From Paenibacillus harenae (GTDB taxonomy: Bacteria; Bacillota; Bacilli; Paenibacillales; Paenibacillaceae), in assembly GCF_030812415.1 (NCBI RefSeq), contig NZ_JAUSST010000003.1:868001-932000 (forward strand): a DNA stretch of 64,000 bases, given 5' to 3'. The translations under genes and the position numbers were made by a program. Shown in pieces: positions 26,008-34,791 of this stretch. The notes under the pieces were generated by a model. The model had not been told where the DNA came from and searched no databases. It saw only the letters and a program-made list of their open reading frames with translations. The stretch's first letter is position 1; each line of letters starts with the position of its first letter.

Positions 26008-26265
26008 CGAGGCATACCCGGATAAAGGGATAGAACGAGGACTTGGTCAGCGTGCGCACTCTTTTTGTAAGGCGCGTGATTCTCTTATAGGCGAGCTATA
26101 TTGGAAATTGACACTAACTTTTGATGAAAAAAGAGCCGTTCCTTTTCTATATTGGATTTATGCATGAATTTTTACCCAATAGGCGTTGTACAGCTCATAG
26201 AAGCATAGAGTTGATGCGAAAATCCACATAGCCGCTTATAAGGCGGCGCGAAGTTTAAGATGGGG

Positions 26266-26310
26266 TCATCCCCGACGTCTAATGAGACGCAGGGGATGAT
26301 CTCTTTGTTT
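26266..26310 (+). terminator. Hairpin terminator in a 390-bp gene-free stretch
   Basis: TCATCCCC...CGTCT and AGACGC...GGGGATGA pair, followed by CTCTTTGTTT. The rest of 26008-26397 holds no gene; short AT-rich stretches (AGCTATATTGG, TCTATATTGG) resemble pieces of the MITE-like element but are too short to call. Confidence 0.6.
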
Positions 26311-26397
26311 GTAAAAAGACAGATTCGGCCATGCGAGAACAAAATAGGTGCATGAAGAGGATAAAATCAGTCATATACAATGAAGGGAAAGCTGTAT

Positions 26398-26733
26398 ATG
26401 ATTAATCAATTGCTTTATTCCGATCTCGGATTAAAGCCCGGCAGCTTCGTTCCCCTTCACGATAGAAACGGCGAATATGAGCTGAACAGCTTGCCCGTGC
26501 TCGATTCCGATCATCTGTTCATCCATAATCATATAACGCTGCCGGAGGAAGAAGAGAAATTCCTGCATATGCAGAAGTCGATCGCCTGGAATGCCATTCA
26601 AGCGGTCCAAAAGAAGCAGGCGCGGCTCGTTCCGAATTGGATCGGAATGAGCTGGTCGCCTGCCGGAAGAGAACGGATTATGGACGTGATGCTGCATTTT
26701 CAAAATCACTCGCGTTTAGCGAACTTTGAATAA
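26398..26733 (+). CDS. Hypothetical protein
   Basis: 111 residues from the ATG at 26398, chosen because AAGGGA lies nine bases upstream; an ATG at 26380 lacks a ribosome site. Soluble and charged, with no recognised motif; the pattern FIHNHITLPEEEEKFLHMQKSI suggests an amphipathic helix. Its last 56 bp overlap the 3' end of the convergent metallo-hydrolase gene. No function proposed. Confidence 0.5.
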   Translation: MINQLLYSDLGLKPGSFVPLHDRNGEYELNSLPVLDSDHLFIHNHITLPEEEEKFLHMQKSIAWNAIQAVQKKQARLVPNWIGMSWSPAGRERIMDVMLHFQNHSRLANFE

Positions 26734-27490
26734 TCGCTTCCGCTTCGCAGGCCAGCTGACGGATTCGTTCGTTGGCAAGTTCTGCGAAAATGCCGCCATG
26801 ATAACAAATGACGGTCTCGATATCGAAGGGGATCAATGCCGCTATCGAAAGGCAGGCCTGCCGAAAGTCCGAGCAAAGATCCGGATCGGGAAGCTGAAGC
26901 TGCCCGTCGACGACTCTCAACGCGTCGGCTGCGATCAGCGTCTTACTTGGGCGATGATAGAGGCTGATATGGCCGGGCGTATGACCGTGCGTGCCGATTA
27001 CGTCGATGCCGCCGCTGTAGGGAAGCAACGTTCCATATTCCAGCACGGAATCGACGGGAGCCGAAGGCGGATGCTCGAGCGTTCTCCGGAACGCGGCTCG
27101 CCACTCTGCCGGGACCTCCGGGGGAAGCGAGCCGACGGCGAGCTCGATCGCGGCATCGGTTATTTTAAGGAGGCGGCGTTCGCCTTGAATGTACGGTATT
27201 TCCAGGGCTGAGGCATAGATCTCGGGCTTGCGAGGCAATGCAGCCGTTATCGTAGGCAAGCCGCCGATGTGATCAAGATCCTGATGCGTCACGATAATGC
27301 GGTTCACCTTATCGAAGGGGATGCCGAAGCGTTCCAATTCAACCTTGAGCAAGGGGAGCTGCCCAGGGTAACCGGCATCGATCAATAGGACATTTTCTTC
27401 GTCCCAAAGGACAGTTGGATAGATCGTTTCCGTCTTACCCATCATTTCGGCCGAAATGGTTAGTAGTTGTATCCCGTTATTTTGTTGCAT
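26678..27490 (-). CDS. MBL-fold metallo-hydrolase
   Basis: 270-residue metallo-beta-lactamase superfamily protein. The first metal motif is THQDLDHIGG (near residue 68), the HxDxDH variant seen in some subfamilies, followed by GHTPGHISLY near 169, AADAL near 189 and a final CYHGG near 234. These are the expected zinc ligands. Possible reactions include hydrolysis of thioesters, lactones or glyoxalase-II-like substrates; none is specified by sequence. AGGGAGG precedes the ATG. A consensus promoter with an inverted repeat lies 107 bp upstream, inside the 3' end of the neighbouring kinase gene. Confidence 0.85.
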   Translation of the reverse strand: MQQNNGIQLLTISAEMMGKTETIYPTVLWDEENVLLIDAGYPGQLPLLKVELERFGIPFDKVNRIIVTHQDLDHIGGLPTITAALPRKPEIYASALEIPYIQGERRLLKITDAAIELAVGSLPPEVPAEWRAAFRRTLEHPPSAPVDSVLEYGTLLPYSGGIDVIGTHGHTPGHISLYHRPSKTLIAADALRVVDGQLQLPDPDLCSDFRQACLSIAALIPFDIETVICYHGGIFAELANERIRQLACEAEAIIQSSLNASDFENAASRP

Positions 27491-27596
27491 GCAAAAACCT
27501 CCCTAATCGGATGTTGAAGAGCATAGTGAAGTCTAATAACGAATGCAAACAACATCTTATCAGGAAGAATGAATTACGTAAAGAGGATAACTTATT

Positions 27597-27637
27597 ATTA
27601 TACCACAAATATATTTATTTGTCAATAGACAAATAAA
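27597..27637 (-). promoter_or_regulatory. Consensus sigma-A promoter with overlapping operator-like repeats
   Basis: On the minus strand TTGACA (27620-27625), 17 bp, TATAAT (27597-27602). TATTTGT and ACAAATA half-sites occur three times around it: one pair spans the -35 and a second pair lies in the spacer. It reads toward the MBL gene and lies in the end of the kinase gene. Confidence 0.75.
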
Positions 27638-29009
27638 TGTCAGTTGAGGGGCGTGGAGAGGCATACGGAAGCCTGATGCGGAAGCTCGTTCCGACGCCGG
27701 TTTTGCTGTCTGCTTCGATCGTTCCGCCGTTAGCAATCACGAATTGCTTGGCAATCGCCAGTCCCAGACCCATTCCTCCCTCGGATCGGGAGCGCGCTTC
27801 ATCCGTACGGTAGAACCGTTCGAACAAAAACGGCAAATGCTCTTCGCTGATTCCGATCCCTGTATCCTCAATCGTAATCAACAGACGATCAAGCTCTTTT
27901 GACTTGCCTTTTTCCTCGCTGACCGCTATCGTTACCGTCCCTCCCTTATCCGTATAGCGAATCGCATTGACGAGCAGGTTGACGAACACCTGCGCCATGC
28001 GGTTCGGATCGACGACGACTTCCGTACGGTCCGCATCGCAGCGCCATGCAAGCCGAACCGCGTTCTGCTCCGCATCGGGCTTTATTCTCTCGATCGTCCG
28101 CTGCAATAATTGGTCGATGGCGACAACCTTCTTATGGACCGGAAGCTTGCGGGCTTCCGCGAGCGACAGCTGGTGCAGATCGTCGATTAGGCGCGTAATC
28201 CGGATAAGCTCATCCTGGAGCGGGAGCAGCGCTTGCGGTTCGATCGTTTGACCTTGCTGCTGAATCAGATCAAGCTTGCCTTGCACAATCGTAAGCGGCG
28301 TACGAAGTTCGTGGGCGATATCCGCTACGAGACGTTTGCGGTTATCCTCGGCTTGCTTAATGTCGGAAGACATCTGATTGAACGCGAACGCGACTTTCCC
28401 GTATTCGTCTTTCGAAGAGACGTTAGCAACTGTGACGGCTTCTCCTTTGCCTAGACGGTCGATCGCATCGATCAGGCTGCGCAGCGGCAGGGTCAACCGC
28501 TTCGACAGCCAATAGGCTACAACCGATGCGAGTACGATAAAGATTATGGCGCCGGCGATAAGGAGAATGTTCAGCATATCGAGAATGCCGATTCGCAGTT
28601 TCGCCACGAAGGCGATATCCGAATCCGTGTAATACAACCACGCGATCGTGGCATCGCCGGATTGGATAGCGGTTTTGATATGGAAATAGTTGAACGTAGG
28701 AGCGTTGGAGCTGCCTGCCGCGAATATTTCTTTATGATCTGTTGCTATAACCTTGATTCCGGCTTCCGTGTCGCCGGGCTCGAGAAGCTTGCTTGCTTCG
28801 GCTCGTTCAAGGCCTTCCCAAGTACGGCCGTTAAGATCGTACATTTGGAGAAGCGAGGCGGCGATTGCTTCCGTCTTGGATTTGCCCGCTTCGTTGACCA
28901 TGACCGTCAGCATGTCGCGGACGACGAACTGGGCGGTAACGGCGAAGACGACGCACATGACCGCGATGAAGGAAGCCATGACAAGGAAAAGCTTCATTCT
29001 CACGCTCAT
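27615..29009 (-). CDS. Sensor histidine kinase
   Basis: 464 residues: transmembrane helix near 7-30, an extracellular sensor of about 115 residues, a second helix near 145-170, HAMP linker, phosphoacceptor in IAHELRTPL (near 234) and an ATPase domain with NLLVNAIRYT, DTGIGI and GMGLGLAI. OmpR-type partner regulator is encoded upstream with a 4-bp ATGA overlap. The stimulus is unknown. The last codons (DIYLSIDK) are provided by an AT-rich palindrome that is also the promoter region of the metallo-hydrolase gene, suggesting the C-terminal end is not constrained. Confidence 0.9.
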   Translation of the reverse strand: MSVRMKLFLVMASFIAVMCVVFAVTAQFVVRDMLTVMVNEAGKSKTEAIAASLLQMYDLNGRTWEGLERAEASKLLEPGDTEAGIKVIATDHKEIFAAGSSNAPTFNYFHIKTAIQSGDATIAWLYYTDSDIAFVAKLRIGILDMLNILLIAGAIIFIVLASVVAYWLSKRLTLPLRSLIDAIDRLGKGEAVTVANVSSKDEYGKVAFAFNQMSSDIKQAEDNRKRLVADIAHELRTPLTIVQGKLDLIQQQGQTIEPQALLPLQDELIRITRLIDDLHQLSLAEARKLPVHKKVVAIDQLLQRTIERIKPDAEQNAVRLAWRCDADRTEVVVDPNRMAQVFVNLLVNAIRYTDKGGTVTIAVSEEKGKSKELDRLLITIEDTGIGISEEHLPFLFERFYRTDEARSRSEGGMGLGLAIAKQFVIANGGTIEADSKTGVGTSFRIRLPYASPRPSTDIYLSIDK

Positions 29010-29692
29010 ACGCGATCACCGAAGCGGTACCCGAAGCCGTAAACCGTCTGCACGTAACGCGGGTTGGCCGGATCTTCCTCCAGCTTCTTGCGAATGCGGC
29101 TAATATGCGCGTCAACGGTTCGTTCGTCGTTCAAATAATCGTCCTCCAGCGCGGACTGCAGCAGCTGCAGCCGGCTGTACACGATACCGGGCTTCGCGGC
29201 CAAAGTGTGCAACAGCTTGAATTCGGTTGGCGTGAGCGTAAGCTCCTTGGCGCGAAACCAAGCTTGCCGATGCGCTTCGGACAAGACAAGTTCACCCCGT
29301 GTGATCGGCTCGGCGGACATTTCGCGTTCATCTAGACGGCGCAGCACGGAACGAATCCGCGCCGCCAGCTCGCGCAAGGAGAAAGGCTTCGTCATATAAT
29401 CGTCCGCGCCAACCTCGAGGCCGATTATTTTATCGACCTCGTCGGTTCTCGCGGTTACCATTATGATGCCCATTCGGCTTATTTTGCGAAGCTCCCTACA
29501 TACGTCGATGCCGCTCATTTCCGGCAGCATCCAGTCCAGCACGACGAGCGCCGGCTGCTGCTCCTTCGCTTTGGCCAGCGCTTCGGGTCCCGTAACCGCG
29601 GTTATCGTCTGATAGCCTTCCTGGCGCAAGAACGGCTCCATGAAATCAAGTACTTTACGCTCGTCGTCGACGAGCAGCAGTTTTTGCGGCAT
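29006..29692 (-). CDS. OmpR-family response regulator
   Basis: 228 residues: receiver with VDDE, phosphoacceptor Asp in VLDWMLP (near 52) and MTKPF (Lys near 101), then a winged-helix DNA-binding domain ending in YGFGYRF. The ATG at 29692 has AAGGTGGGG upstream; a frame extending 50 codons further has no ribosome site. A TATAAT hexamer lies upstream on the same strand. It forms a two-component pair with the overlapping kinase. Regulated genes unknown; the adjacent divergent DUF6220-like gene is a candidate. Confidence 0.9.
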   Translation of the reverse strand: MPQKLLLVDDERKVLDFMEPFLRQEGYQTITAVTGPEALAKAKEQQPALVVLDWMLPEMSGIDVCRELRKISRMGIIMVTARTDEVDKIIGLEVGADDYMTKPFSLRELAARIRSVLRRLDEREMSAEPITRGELVLSEAHRQAWFRAKELTLTPTEFKLLHTLAAKPGIVYSRLQLLQSALEDDYLNDERTVDAHISRIRKKLEEDPANPRYVQTVYGFGYRFGDRV

Positions 29693-29862
29693 ATAGTTGG
29701 TCCCCACCTTACCTGTAATCCTATAATAGCTCACATTATACACGTTCCGGGGGCAGCCGTGCCAAAGTTCACGGAACCCGAATAACTCCGTCATAAGTTC
29801 GCAACAAGTTGCTGTTAGTATAGACCAAGTAAGCAACTTCAACGACGGAGGCTAAAGTTATT

Positions 29863-30243
29863 ATGGAAAATAGAAATCCCTCATACAGAGGAAGGGGCTT
29901 TGCGCAAGCCGCATTTGTCGTGCTGGCTTGGCTTTACGTTGCGTGCGTCGTCGTTCAGACGATGTTGGCGGGCATGGCCGTATTCGCGAATCCCGAACAT
30001 TGGAGCAGTCACGTTATATTCGTTCGTTTTTTTGAGTTTTTGCCTTTCTTGATGCTGATCTTCTCGTTCGCCGCGAAGCTTCCCGTTCCGCTGCGTTGGC
30101 AGTCGTTCGGGCTTTACGCTATCATTTTCATCCAATATATGACGGCCAATCTGCCGGGCGCGGGGCTGCTTCATCCGGTAATCGCCTTATTCCTGTTCTG
30201 GTTTTCCGTAAGAATCGCAAAATTGGGTTGGCAAGCACGATGA
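29863..30243 (+). CDS. Small membrane protein, DUF6220-like
   Basis: 126 residues with four hydrophobic helices: AAFVVLAWLYVACVVVQ, FFEFLPFLMLIFSF, FGLYAIIFIQY and PVIALFLFWFSV. The arrangement with LHPVIAL near the end resembles the DUF6220 family. Function unknown. CGGAGG precedes the ATG. It is divergent from the two-component genes. Confidence 0.6.
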   Translation: MENRNPSYRGRGFAQAAFVVLAWLYVACVVVQTMLAGMAVFANPEHWSSHVIFVRFFEFLPFLMLIFSFAAKLPVPLRWQSFGLYAIIFIQYMTANLPGAGLLHPVIALFLFWFSVRIAKLGWQAR

Positions 30244-30457
30244 GGACGGTTCTAAGTGTTATCGTTGGTGCAGCAGCAGGCATTTAAACTGTTCCGTGTG
30301 TAAACTCTGCTGGAGTCGAGCGTAGGGACGTATATTCCGTTGCCGCCCGAACGATAAGAAGTGCAGTGCTCCTAGTTGATTTTAACCGTTTATTACCCGC
30401 TCGTTGGAACATTATTCGTTATACTACATGAAGAATCCTATGAAGTGAGGTATGCTT

Positions 30458-30964
30458 ATGAACCTAATCGCAATTAGAAGCATGAACGAAAATGACCATC
30501 TGAACATATCCAATGCTTTTGCAAATCAAGGTTGGCATAAGCCGGCCGAGCTGTATGAAAAATACGTGAATGAGCAGGCAGCTGGACTTCGTGCATCGTT
30601 AGTGGCAGAAACAAATGGACAGTTTGCCGGCTATGTGAACATCGTTTGGCAGTCGGATTATTTATACTTCAAGGAGCGTTGTATCCCTGAAATTCAAGAT
30701 TTTAATGTGTTAATCAAGTATCGTCGTCTTGGTATTGGAACGCTGCTGATGGACAAAGCCGAGGAGATTATAGGTAAGGATTCGGAGCTTGCTGGCATTG
30801 GGGTAGGCTTGTTCAGCGATTATGGTGCGGCTCAGTCTATGTATGTGCAGCGCGGTTACATACCCGATGGCCGAGGAATCTATAGGAACGGCGAGTACTT
30901 GCGTTACGGTCAGCAGACAATAGTAGACGATGACCTCAATCTGTATTTTGTGAAAAAGCTATAA
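30458..30964 (+). CDS. GNAT family N-acetyltransferase
   Basis: 168 residues from the second ATG (30458), which is eight bases after GTGAGG. The acetyl-CoA-binding pyrophosphate motif reads YRRLGIGTLLMDKAEE (near residues 86-101), and the C-terminal part RGYIPDGRGIY fits the GNAT fold. Substrate unknown. The protein is the last complete gene before the dispersed repeat and the island boundary. The hairpin at the start of the repeat could terminate its transcript. Confidence 0.85.
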   Translation: MNLIAIRSMNENDHLNISNAFANQGWHKPAELYEKYVNEQAAGLRASLVAETNGQFAGYVNIVWQSDYLYFKERCIPEIQDFNVLIKYRRLGIGTLLMDKAEEIIGKDSELAGIGVGLFSDYGAAQSMYVQRGYIPDGRGIYRNGEYLRYGQQTIVDDDLNLYFVKKL

Positions 30965-30977
30965 GCACGTTAAAAAA

Positions 30978-31222
30978 GGGGATGTCACAAAAGCCGATGG
31001 CTTAGGGACAGCCCCTTTGCGCGTATGCAGATAACCGCTTGCCGTTATGTTGGATTTTCGCAGTAACTTTAAGCGTTTGACGATTTTGGGTGTAAAACAG
31101 AGTCTATTTTGCGAATATCCAATATAGCTCTCGATATGGCGCGAAACAGCCTAAAGTTACTGCAATGATCCAGTATAGCCATTTCGCGCATTCCACGCCA
31201 TGAACGAACCATTCGCCCTCAT
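30978..31222. repeat. Diverged, right-truncated copy of the MITE-like element
   Basis: Matches the element at 5538-5862 over most of its length: GGGGATGTCACAAAAGCC at the left, GATGGCTTAGGGAC, GCGAATATCCAATATAGCTC, CCACGCCATGAACGAACC. The internal duplication of the other copy is absent and the right terminal repeat is missing; the sequence breaks into the FecCD fragment. Confidence 0.75.
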
Positions 31223-31251
31223 CGGGTAAAAACAAAGAAACCATTCCTTGA

Positions 31252-31398
31252 AGCATCAGCGCAGTTGCGTTCATCACCTATGTTCCAAGCACGGTGAGCA
31301 TCGCGTTCCTGCCGTTGTCGGCCGTAATCGGAGCTTTCGGGGATGCGCTGCTCGTCTATGCGCTGGCATGGAAGAACGGCGGGAGAGAAATGTCTTGA
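31252..31398 (+). pseudogene. FecCD-type siderophore permease, middle fragment
   Basis: An open stretch of 48 codons between TGA codons reads like the central part of an iron-siderophore ABC permease: FITYVPSTVSIAFLPLSAVI, then ALLVYALAWKNGG, the conserved helix and loop before the VGI segment of the family. No N-terminal part precedes it; the diverged repeat ends 30 bp before. The continuation of the same family alignment (VGIG, then LSAITTF) appears 24 kb away at 55649 on the same strand. Not functional here. Confidence 0.7.
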
Positions 31399-31480
31399 AA
31401 TCTCTTTAAATCTTACTGTAGCTCTTTATTTTGAACGAGGTTCTTGAATAAGGGGGTGCGTTTGGTTTTGGCCTCGATGT

Positions 31481-31582
31481 TCAAGGGTTCCCGGATTTTT
31501 GCCGTTTGGAGGTATGGTCGCTCAAAATCTCGATGATCTTTGCTGTCAAGAGGAGAAGCTTGACGATGTTTGCTGTTTTCAA
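31481..31582 (-). CDS. Possible 33-residue peptide
   Basis: TTG start at 31582 with AAAGGAG eight bases upstream. The peptide has one amphipathic or hydrophobic helix (NIVKLLLLTAKIIEIL) and a basic tail. No homologue recognised. Shown only because of the well-placed ribosome site; may be spurious. Confidence 0.25.
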   Translation of the reverse strand: MKTANIVKLLLLTAKIIEILSDHTSKRQKSGNP

Positions 31583-31657
31583 TTGGCTATGCTCCTTTCT
31601 TCAAAATGCCTTGCTTTGAACAAAAGCAGCTTCTCGCGAGATGCGGGTATGTGATGG

Positions 31658-31954
31658 TCAGGGTTCTAAGTTTGAGCAGCCCTGTCGTCCTACTGGGCTA
31701 TCTTCTTGCAGGGCTTGGGTTTCCGATGTTTGGACATCCGCACTCTTGCCACCCTGCACCGCACTTGTGGTCTGGTCCAGAAGAGTGCGGTTGAGTGCGC
31801 CTCCCAGGGCATAGTAAAAGCATTGAAAGGCTTGAAAGAGCGTCAAGAGCGGCAGTTTTGCCTGGATCTGCGGTAACCGATTGGAGAGAGTATGTTTCTC
31901 TGAGGCGGTAAAGCCAAGTTGTCCCGTCCTTTGATTTTGAAGACAGGGCAGCAC
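31658..31954 (-). CDS. Hypothetical, possibly fragment
   Basis: 98 codons from a GTG with no clear ribosome site; the frame continues upstream without a start toward 31990. The sequence (LTLFQAFQCFYYALGG, then Gln- and Ser-rich) is not recognised. It follows two similarly unrecognised minus-strand genes and may be the end of a truncated gene in the same accessory element. Confidence 0.25.
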   Translation of the reverse strand: MLPCLQNQRTGQLGFTASEKHTLSNRLPQIQAKLPLLTLFQAFQCFYYALGGALNRTLLDQTTSAVQGGKSADVQTSETQALQEDSPVGRQGCSNLEP

Positions 31955-32038
31955 AGGGCGGAAGGAGGGCTCTTGAAAAGTCTTGCTGTGCTTGGGAAGA
32001 ACGTCAGGGCGGGTTGTTTTGAGGAAATGAGTGTTCGT

Positions 32039-32530
32039 TCACTTTAAATCATCGTCATGACCATTCAAAGCGAATCGTTCCTGGCTGGTCAGGAACGGGT
32101 CTTTGTACTGGACGTGGAACAGCTCGCCCAGTTCCTTCACCCAGAGGACGGCGCTGGCGACGTCACCGCCGTGGAACGCAGGAGCGTTGGCGAAGCTTTC
32201 TTCTTCCCAAACGAATACCGCTTCCTGTCGTTGCTGGTCGACGGCGAGGAAAAAGTTGGAGCCGTCCACGTAGGGGTTCGTTCCCGCCTGGGCATCCGTA
32301 GTACGCAGGACCAAGCGGACGCGGTGCGTGGGTTTCAGTTCGTCAAGTGATGGTCCGAGGCCGTTTTCATCGTTGCTCGCAAAAGGTTCCGCCGCGACAA
32401 GCATGACGCAAACGTTCGTCCCGTTGCTGTTGTTGTCGGTGACGTTTTCGTTCCGATCGAACGACTCCTTCAGATTCTGGAGAACCAGTTCGTTTGCCGT
32501 CAGTTTCTTTCCGCTTGGTCTCTCAGCCAT
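32039..32530 (-). CDS. Hypothetical accessory protein
   Basis: 163 residues, acidic and soluble, no recognised domain. AGGAGGTGG before the ATG is an excellent ribosome site, and the gene overlaps the upstream gene by 8 bp, so it is a real translated unit. Segments: a charged N-terminal helix (LTANELVLQNLKESFDRNEN) and a beta-rich centre (TNVCVMLVAAEPF, RVRLVLRTTD). Composition differs visibly from the chromosomal genes. A plasmid or phage origin is inferred. Confidence 0.5.
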   Translation of the reverse strand: MAERPSGKKLTANELVLQNLKESFDRNENVTDNNSNGTNVCVMLVAAEPFASNDENGLGPSLDELKPTHRVRLVLRTTDAQAGTNPYVDGSNFFLAVDQQRQEAVFVWEEESFANAPAFHGGDVASAVLWVKELGELFHVQYKDPFLTSQERFALNGHDDDLK

Positions 32531-32879
32531 TGTTCCACCTCCTCGTCGTGTGCCCCGGCCTGTGTGAAGTCAGTACCGTGACTTTGTGGGCTTGAAGTCC
32601 GCCGCCTACGTCGAGCAGTTCGACGTACTCGGGGAAACTTCCCAGGAGTCCGCCGCCTTTGCGGTTCAGCCCGACGTTACCGAGATCGCGGACGTTGTCT
32701 CCCGCTTCGAGAACGACGACGTAGCCGCATCCGTCCAAGCGAAACTCGCTCCTATCTTCGTCATCCTGCTGATCCTTTAGTTGTAGGATGCAGTCCTCAA
32801 TGTGATCAAGGAGTGTCGCTGGGACTGCTTTTGCGCGGCGGAGCAAGTCAATGTCCTGCTTCGTCTTGATGGTTCTCAT
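32523..32879 (-). CDS. Hypothetical accessory protein
   Basis: 118 residues, soluble. GGAGGG lies before the ATG. The N-terminal MRTIKTKQDIDLLRRAKAV and the LPATLLDHIEDCI, YVVVLEAGDNVRDL segments suggest a small alpha/beta protein of a kind I associate with phage- or plasmid-borne genes in Paenibacillus, without a named family. The last codons overlap the next gene, so both form a two-gene operon read leftward. Confidence 0.5.
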   Translation of the reverse strand: MRTIKTKQDIDLLRRAKAVPATLLDHIEDCILQLKDQQDDEDRSEFRLDGCGYVVVLEAGDNVRDLGNVGLNRKGGGLLGSFPEYVELLDVGGGLQAHKVTVLTSHRPGHTTRRWNNG

Positions 32880-33172
32880 TCATATATCCCTCCTGAAAAT
32901 GAAAAAGACCCCTTGAAAAAGGGGGCTTGGTATAAGTCACAACTATGATATATGTATAAAAGCTCACTTAATACGAGTTTTGATGAACAAAAAAGGACAC
33001 TGTAAAAGTGTCGTTACGGTATTTTTGTGTGATTTTAAGCAGAGGGTACCTATCCCGATTCCCTATAATAGTATTATAAATCCAAGAACTTTATAAGTCT
33101 ATACTTTTGGGAAAATTTTCTGTATCTTAATCATGCTGGCCGGCAAATCTCATGTTGGAGGTGTTGGAATAA
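32880..33172. other. Intergenic region between divergent genes
   Basis: AT-rich, no gene. Visible: hairpin GACCCCTT...AAGGGGGC near 32908-32927, hairpin GACACT/AGTGTC near 32997-33014. The ribosome site of the methyltransferase gene lies at its right end. Promoters for both directions should be here. Confidence 0.4.
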
Positions 33173-33958
33173 ATGTTTCCTGAACTGACAAAACATCCAG
33201 ATTATCTTAGAGGACAGACATTAGAATGGTGCAATCAATTAGCAGCCAAGACGGGAAAATACGAATACACTTGGAATAATACTTATGAAGGGCAAACAGC
33301 AGAAAATATCTTGACTGAAAAACTTTCTTCTTTGTTACATGGAAAGGTACTGGAAGTTGGCTGCGGCCATGGAGAATACGCCGTTCAATGGGCAAACGTA
33401 GCGGTAGAGATTGTCGGTTATGACATGACGGAGGGGTTTATTGCAACAGCTAATCGAAATCGGAAATCAAATGTCCGGTACGTATTAGGGCGCACTCACG
33501 ACGGATTGCCTTTTCCTGATGATTATTTTGATATAGCCTATACGAAGAAGGGTCCGACTAGCTGGTACGAGGAGGGAAATAGAGTTGTTCGGCCCGGTGG
33601 AACGATTCTATTGTTTCATCCCGGTGACGGCAATGGCGAAGGAGCAGAGCTTGGGACATGCTTTCCGGGATTATTCGGTCCGCCTTCAGTAGGTACTCCG
33701 ATACTTGATAAGATTCAAGAGAGGTTAGAAACAAGTGATCTAACTAACATTGAAATGTCTGTCTTGAAAGAAACCGTTTGGATCCCAACTCCTGAAGATG
33801 TGTTTGAAATGGTTTGCTTTGGGCAAAGTGGCGGATTTAGAAAATTTGTTAGAGACGAATGTTACAATCGGATCGTTTCACAATTTGAAAAACACTCAAG
33901 TGAAAAGGGAATAAAGACAACAGGGTTCTACTACTTAATTCAAGCAAACGCATCCTAA
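33173..33958 (+). CDS. Class I SAM-dependent methyltransferase
   Basis: 261 residues. The SAM-binding motif I is VLEVGCGHGEYA (about residues 59-70), followed by an acidic end of beta-2 (VGYDMTEG) and motif III-like RVVRPGGTILLFHPGD. GGAGGTG precedes the ATG. AT-rich relative to the chromosomal genes. Substrate unknown. It is the first gene of the cassette-like run and is followed by a terminator and the first hairpin repeat. Confidence 0.8.
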   Translation: MFPELTKHPDYLRGQTLEWCNQLAAKTGKYEYTWNNTYEGQTAENILTEKLSSLLHGKVLEVGCGHGEYAVQWANVAVEIVGYDMTEGFIATANRNRKSNVRYVLGRTHDGLPFPDDYFDIAYTKKGPTSWYEEGNRVVRPGGTILLFHPGDGNGEGAELGTCFPGLFGPPSVGTPILDKIQERLETSDLTNIEMSVLKETVWIPTPEDVFEMVCFGQSGGFRKFVRDECYNRIVSQFEKHSSEKGIKTTGFYYLIQANAS

Positions 33959-33962
33959 TTTT

Positions 33963-33996
33963 TTTGGGCTATCTGTTAAGGTGGCCCATTTTTTCT
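33963..33996 (+). terminator. Rho-independent terminator
   Basis: TGGGCTATC and GGTGGCCCA pair with G-U wobbles, followed by TTTTTTC. Confidence 0.7.
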
Positions 33997-33999
33997 TGA

Positions 34000-34051
34000 A
34001 ACTTGCCGTTACAGACAGCGCGGTGAACCGTATCATAAGTGAGGGCAAGTT
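34000..34051 (+). repeat. 52-bp hairpin repeat, copy 1
   Basis: Left arm AACTTGCCGTTAC, then AGACAGCGCGGTGAACCG. The right arm (GTGAGGGCAAGTT) has drifted from the copies at 36360 and 37951, leaving the outer part of the stem. It follows the methyltransferase gene and its terminator. Confidence 0.85.
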
Positions 34052-34321
34052 TTTTGCTGAATTGCTTGTTTTTGCATGAGGTTTGAAAGCTTTCGGGGAT
34101 TTTCCGGGTGTTTTTCTAGAGTTGCACTTTACGTTGCTATTCGGAAACATGGACTACCCCTACCACATCCCACGGTTTAGTTAGGAGGATCGAGGGATTT
34201 TGTCGCGGGAAGAAAAGTGTCAGAGCTGACAATGCTTATGTATCAAAAACTGCTTGAACCGGTTTTAAACTAACGGCAGTATAACGGGATAACGAAACTC
34301 TGCGTCTTACATAATTATTTT

Positions 34322-34759
34322 CTAATTATTAACCTGTTCTTTATCTGAAATATCATGAACAACATCTTTTATTGTTCTGTTCTCCAACTCTTTTTCCAAA
34401 TCCCGTTGAGCGGCAGAAAATTGAATTTCAACGGACTCTTGGATGTTTCTACCGACAGGACAATCAGGATTGGGGTTGTCGTGTACGGAAAACAGTTCAT
34501 CTTCTTGTACAGCATTTACCGCCCGATAGACATCCAACAAGGTTAATTTCGAAATGTCCCTAGCTAGTTTAGCACCAGCAACTCCAGGTTGGACATCGAC
34601 CAGTCCAGCCTTTTTTAACATCCTCATTATTTTCCTAATAACGACAGGATTGGTATTTACACTAGTTGCAATATTTTCAGAAGTATTCAACCCACTCTTA
34701 TTGATTTCCAACAAGGCAAGGATATGGATTCCTACGGAAAATCGACTACTAATACTCAT
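34322..34759 (-). CDS. Rrf2-family transcriptional regulator (YwnA-like)
   Basis: 145 residues with the Rrf2 winged helix: SSRFSVGIHILALL at the N-terminus, recognition helix region NPVVIRKIMRMLKKAGLV (about 38-55). One cysteine (in NPDCPVG) remains near the middle, as in the YwnA group where single thiols sense electrophiles. It is divergent from an NAD(P)-binding protein gene, the same pairing as ywnA-ywnB in B. subtilis, with two 19-bp palindromic sites between them. It probably represses both. Confidence 0.85.
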   Translation of the reverse strand: MSISSRFSVGIHILALLEINKSGLNTSENIATSVNTNPVVIRKIMRMLKKAGLVDVQPGVAGAKLARDISKLTLLDVYRAVNAVQEDELFSVHDNPNPDCPVGRNIQESVEIQFSAAQRDLEKELENRTIKDVVHDISDKEQVNN

Positions 34760-34791
34760 GAATGATCACCACTTTTTTCATAATTGAATTG

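Noticed and set aside
29693..29842. 50-codon extension of the response regulator
   Set aside because: No ribosome site and the receiver domain begins at MPQKLLLVDD; the added stretch contains the promoter region.
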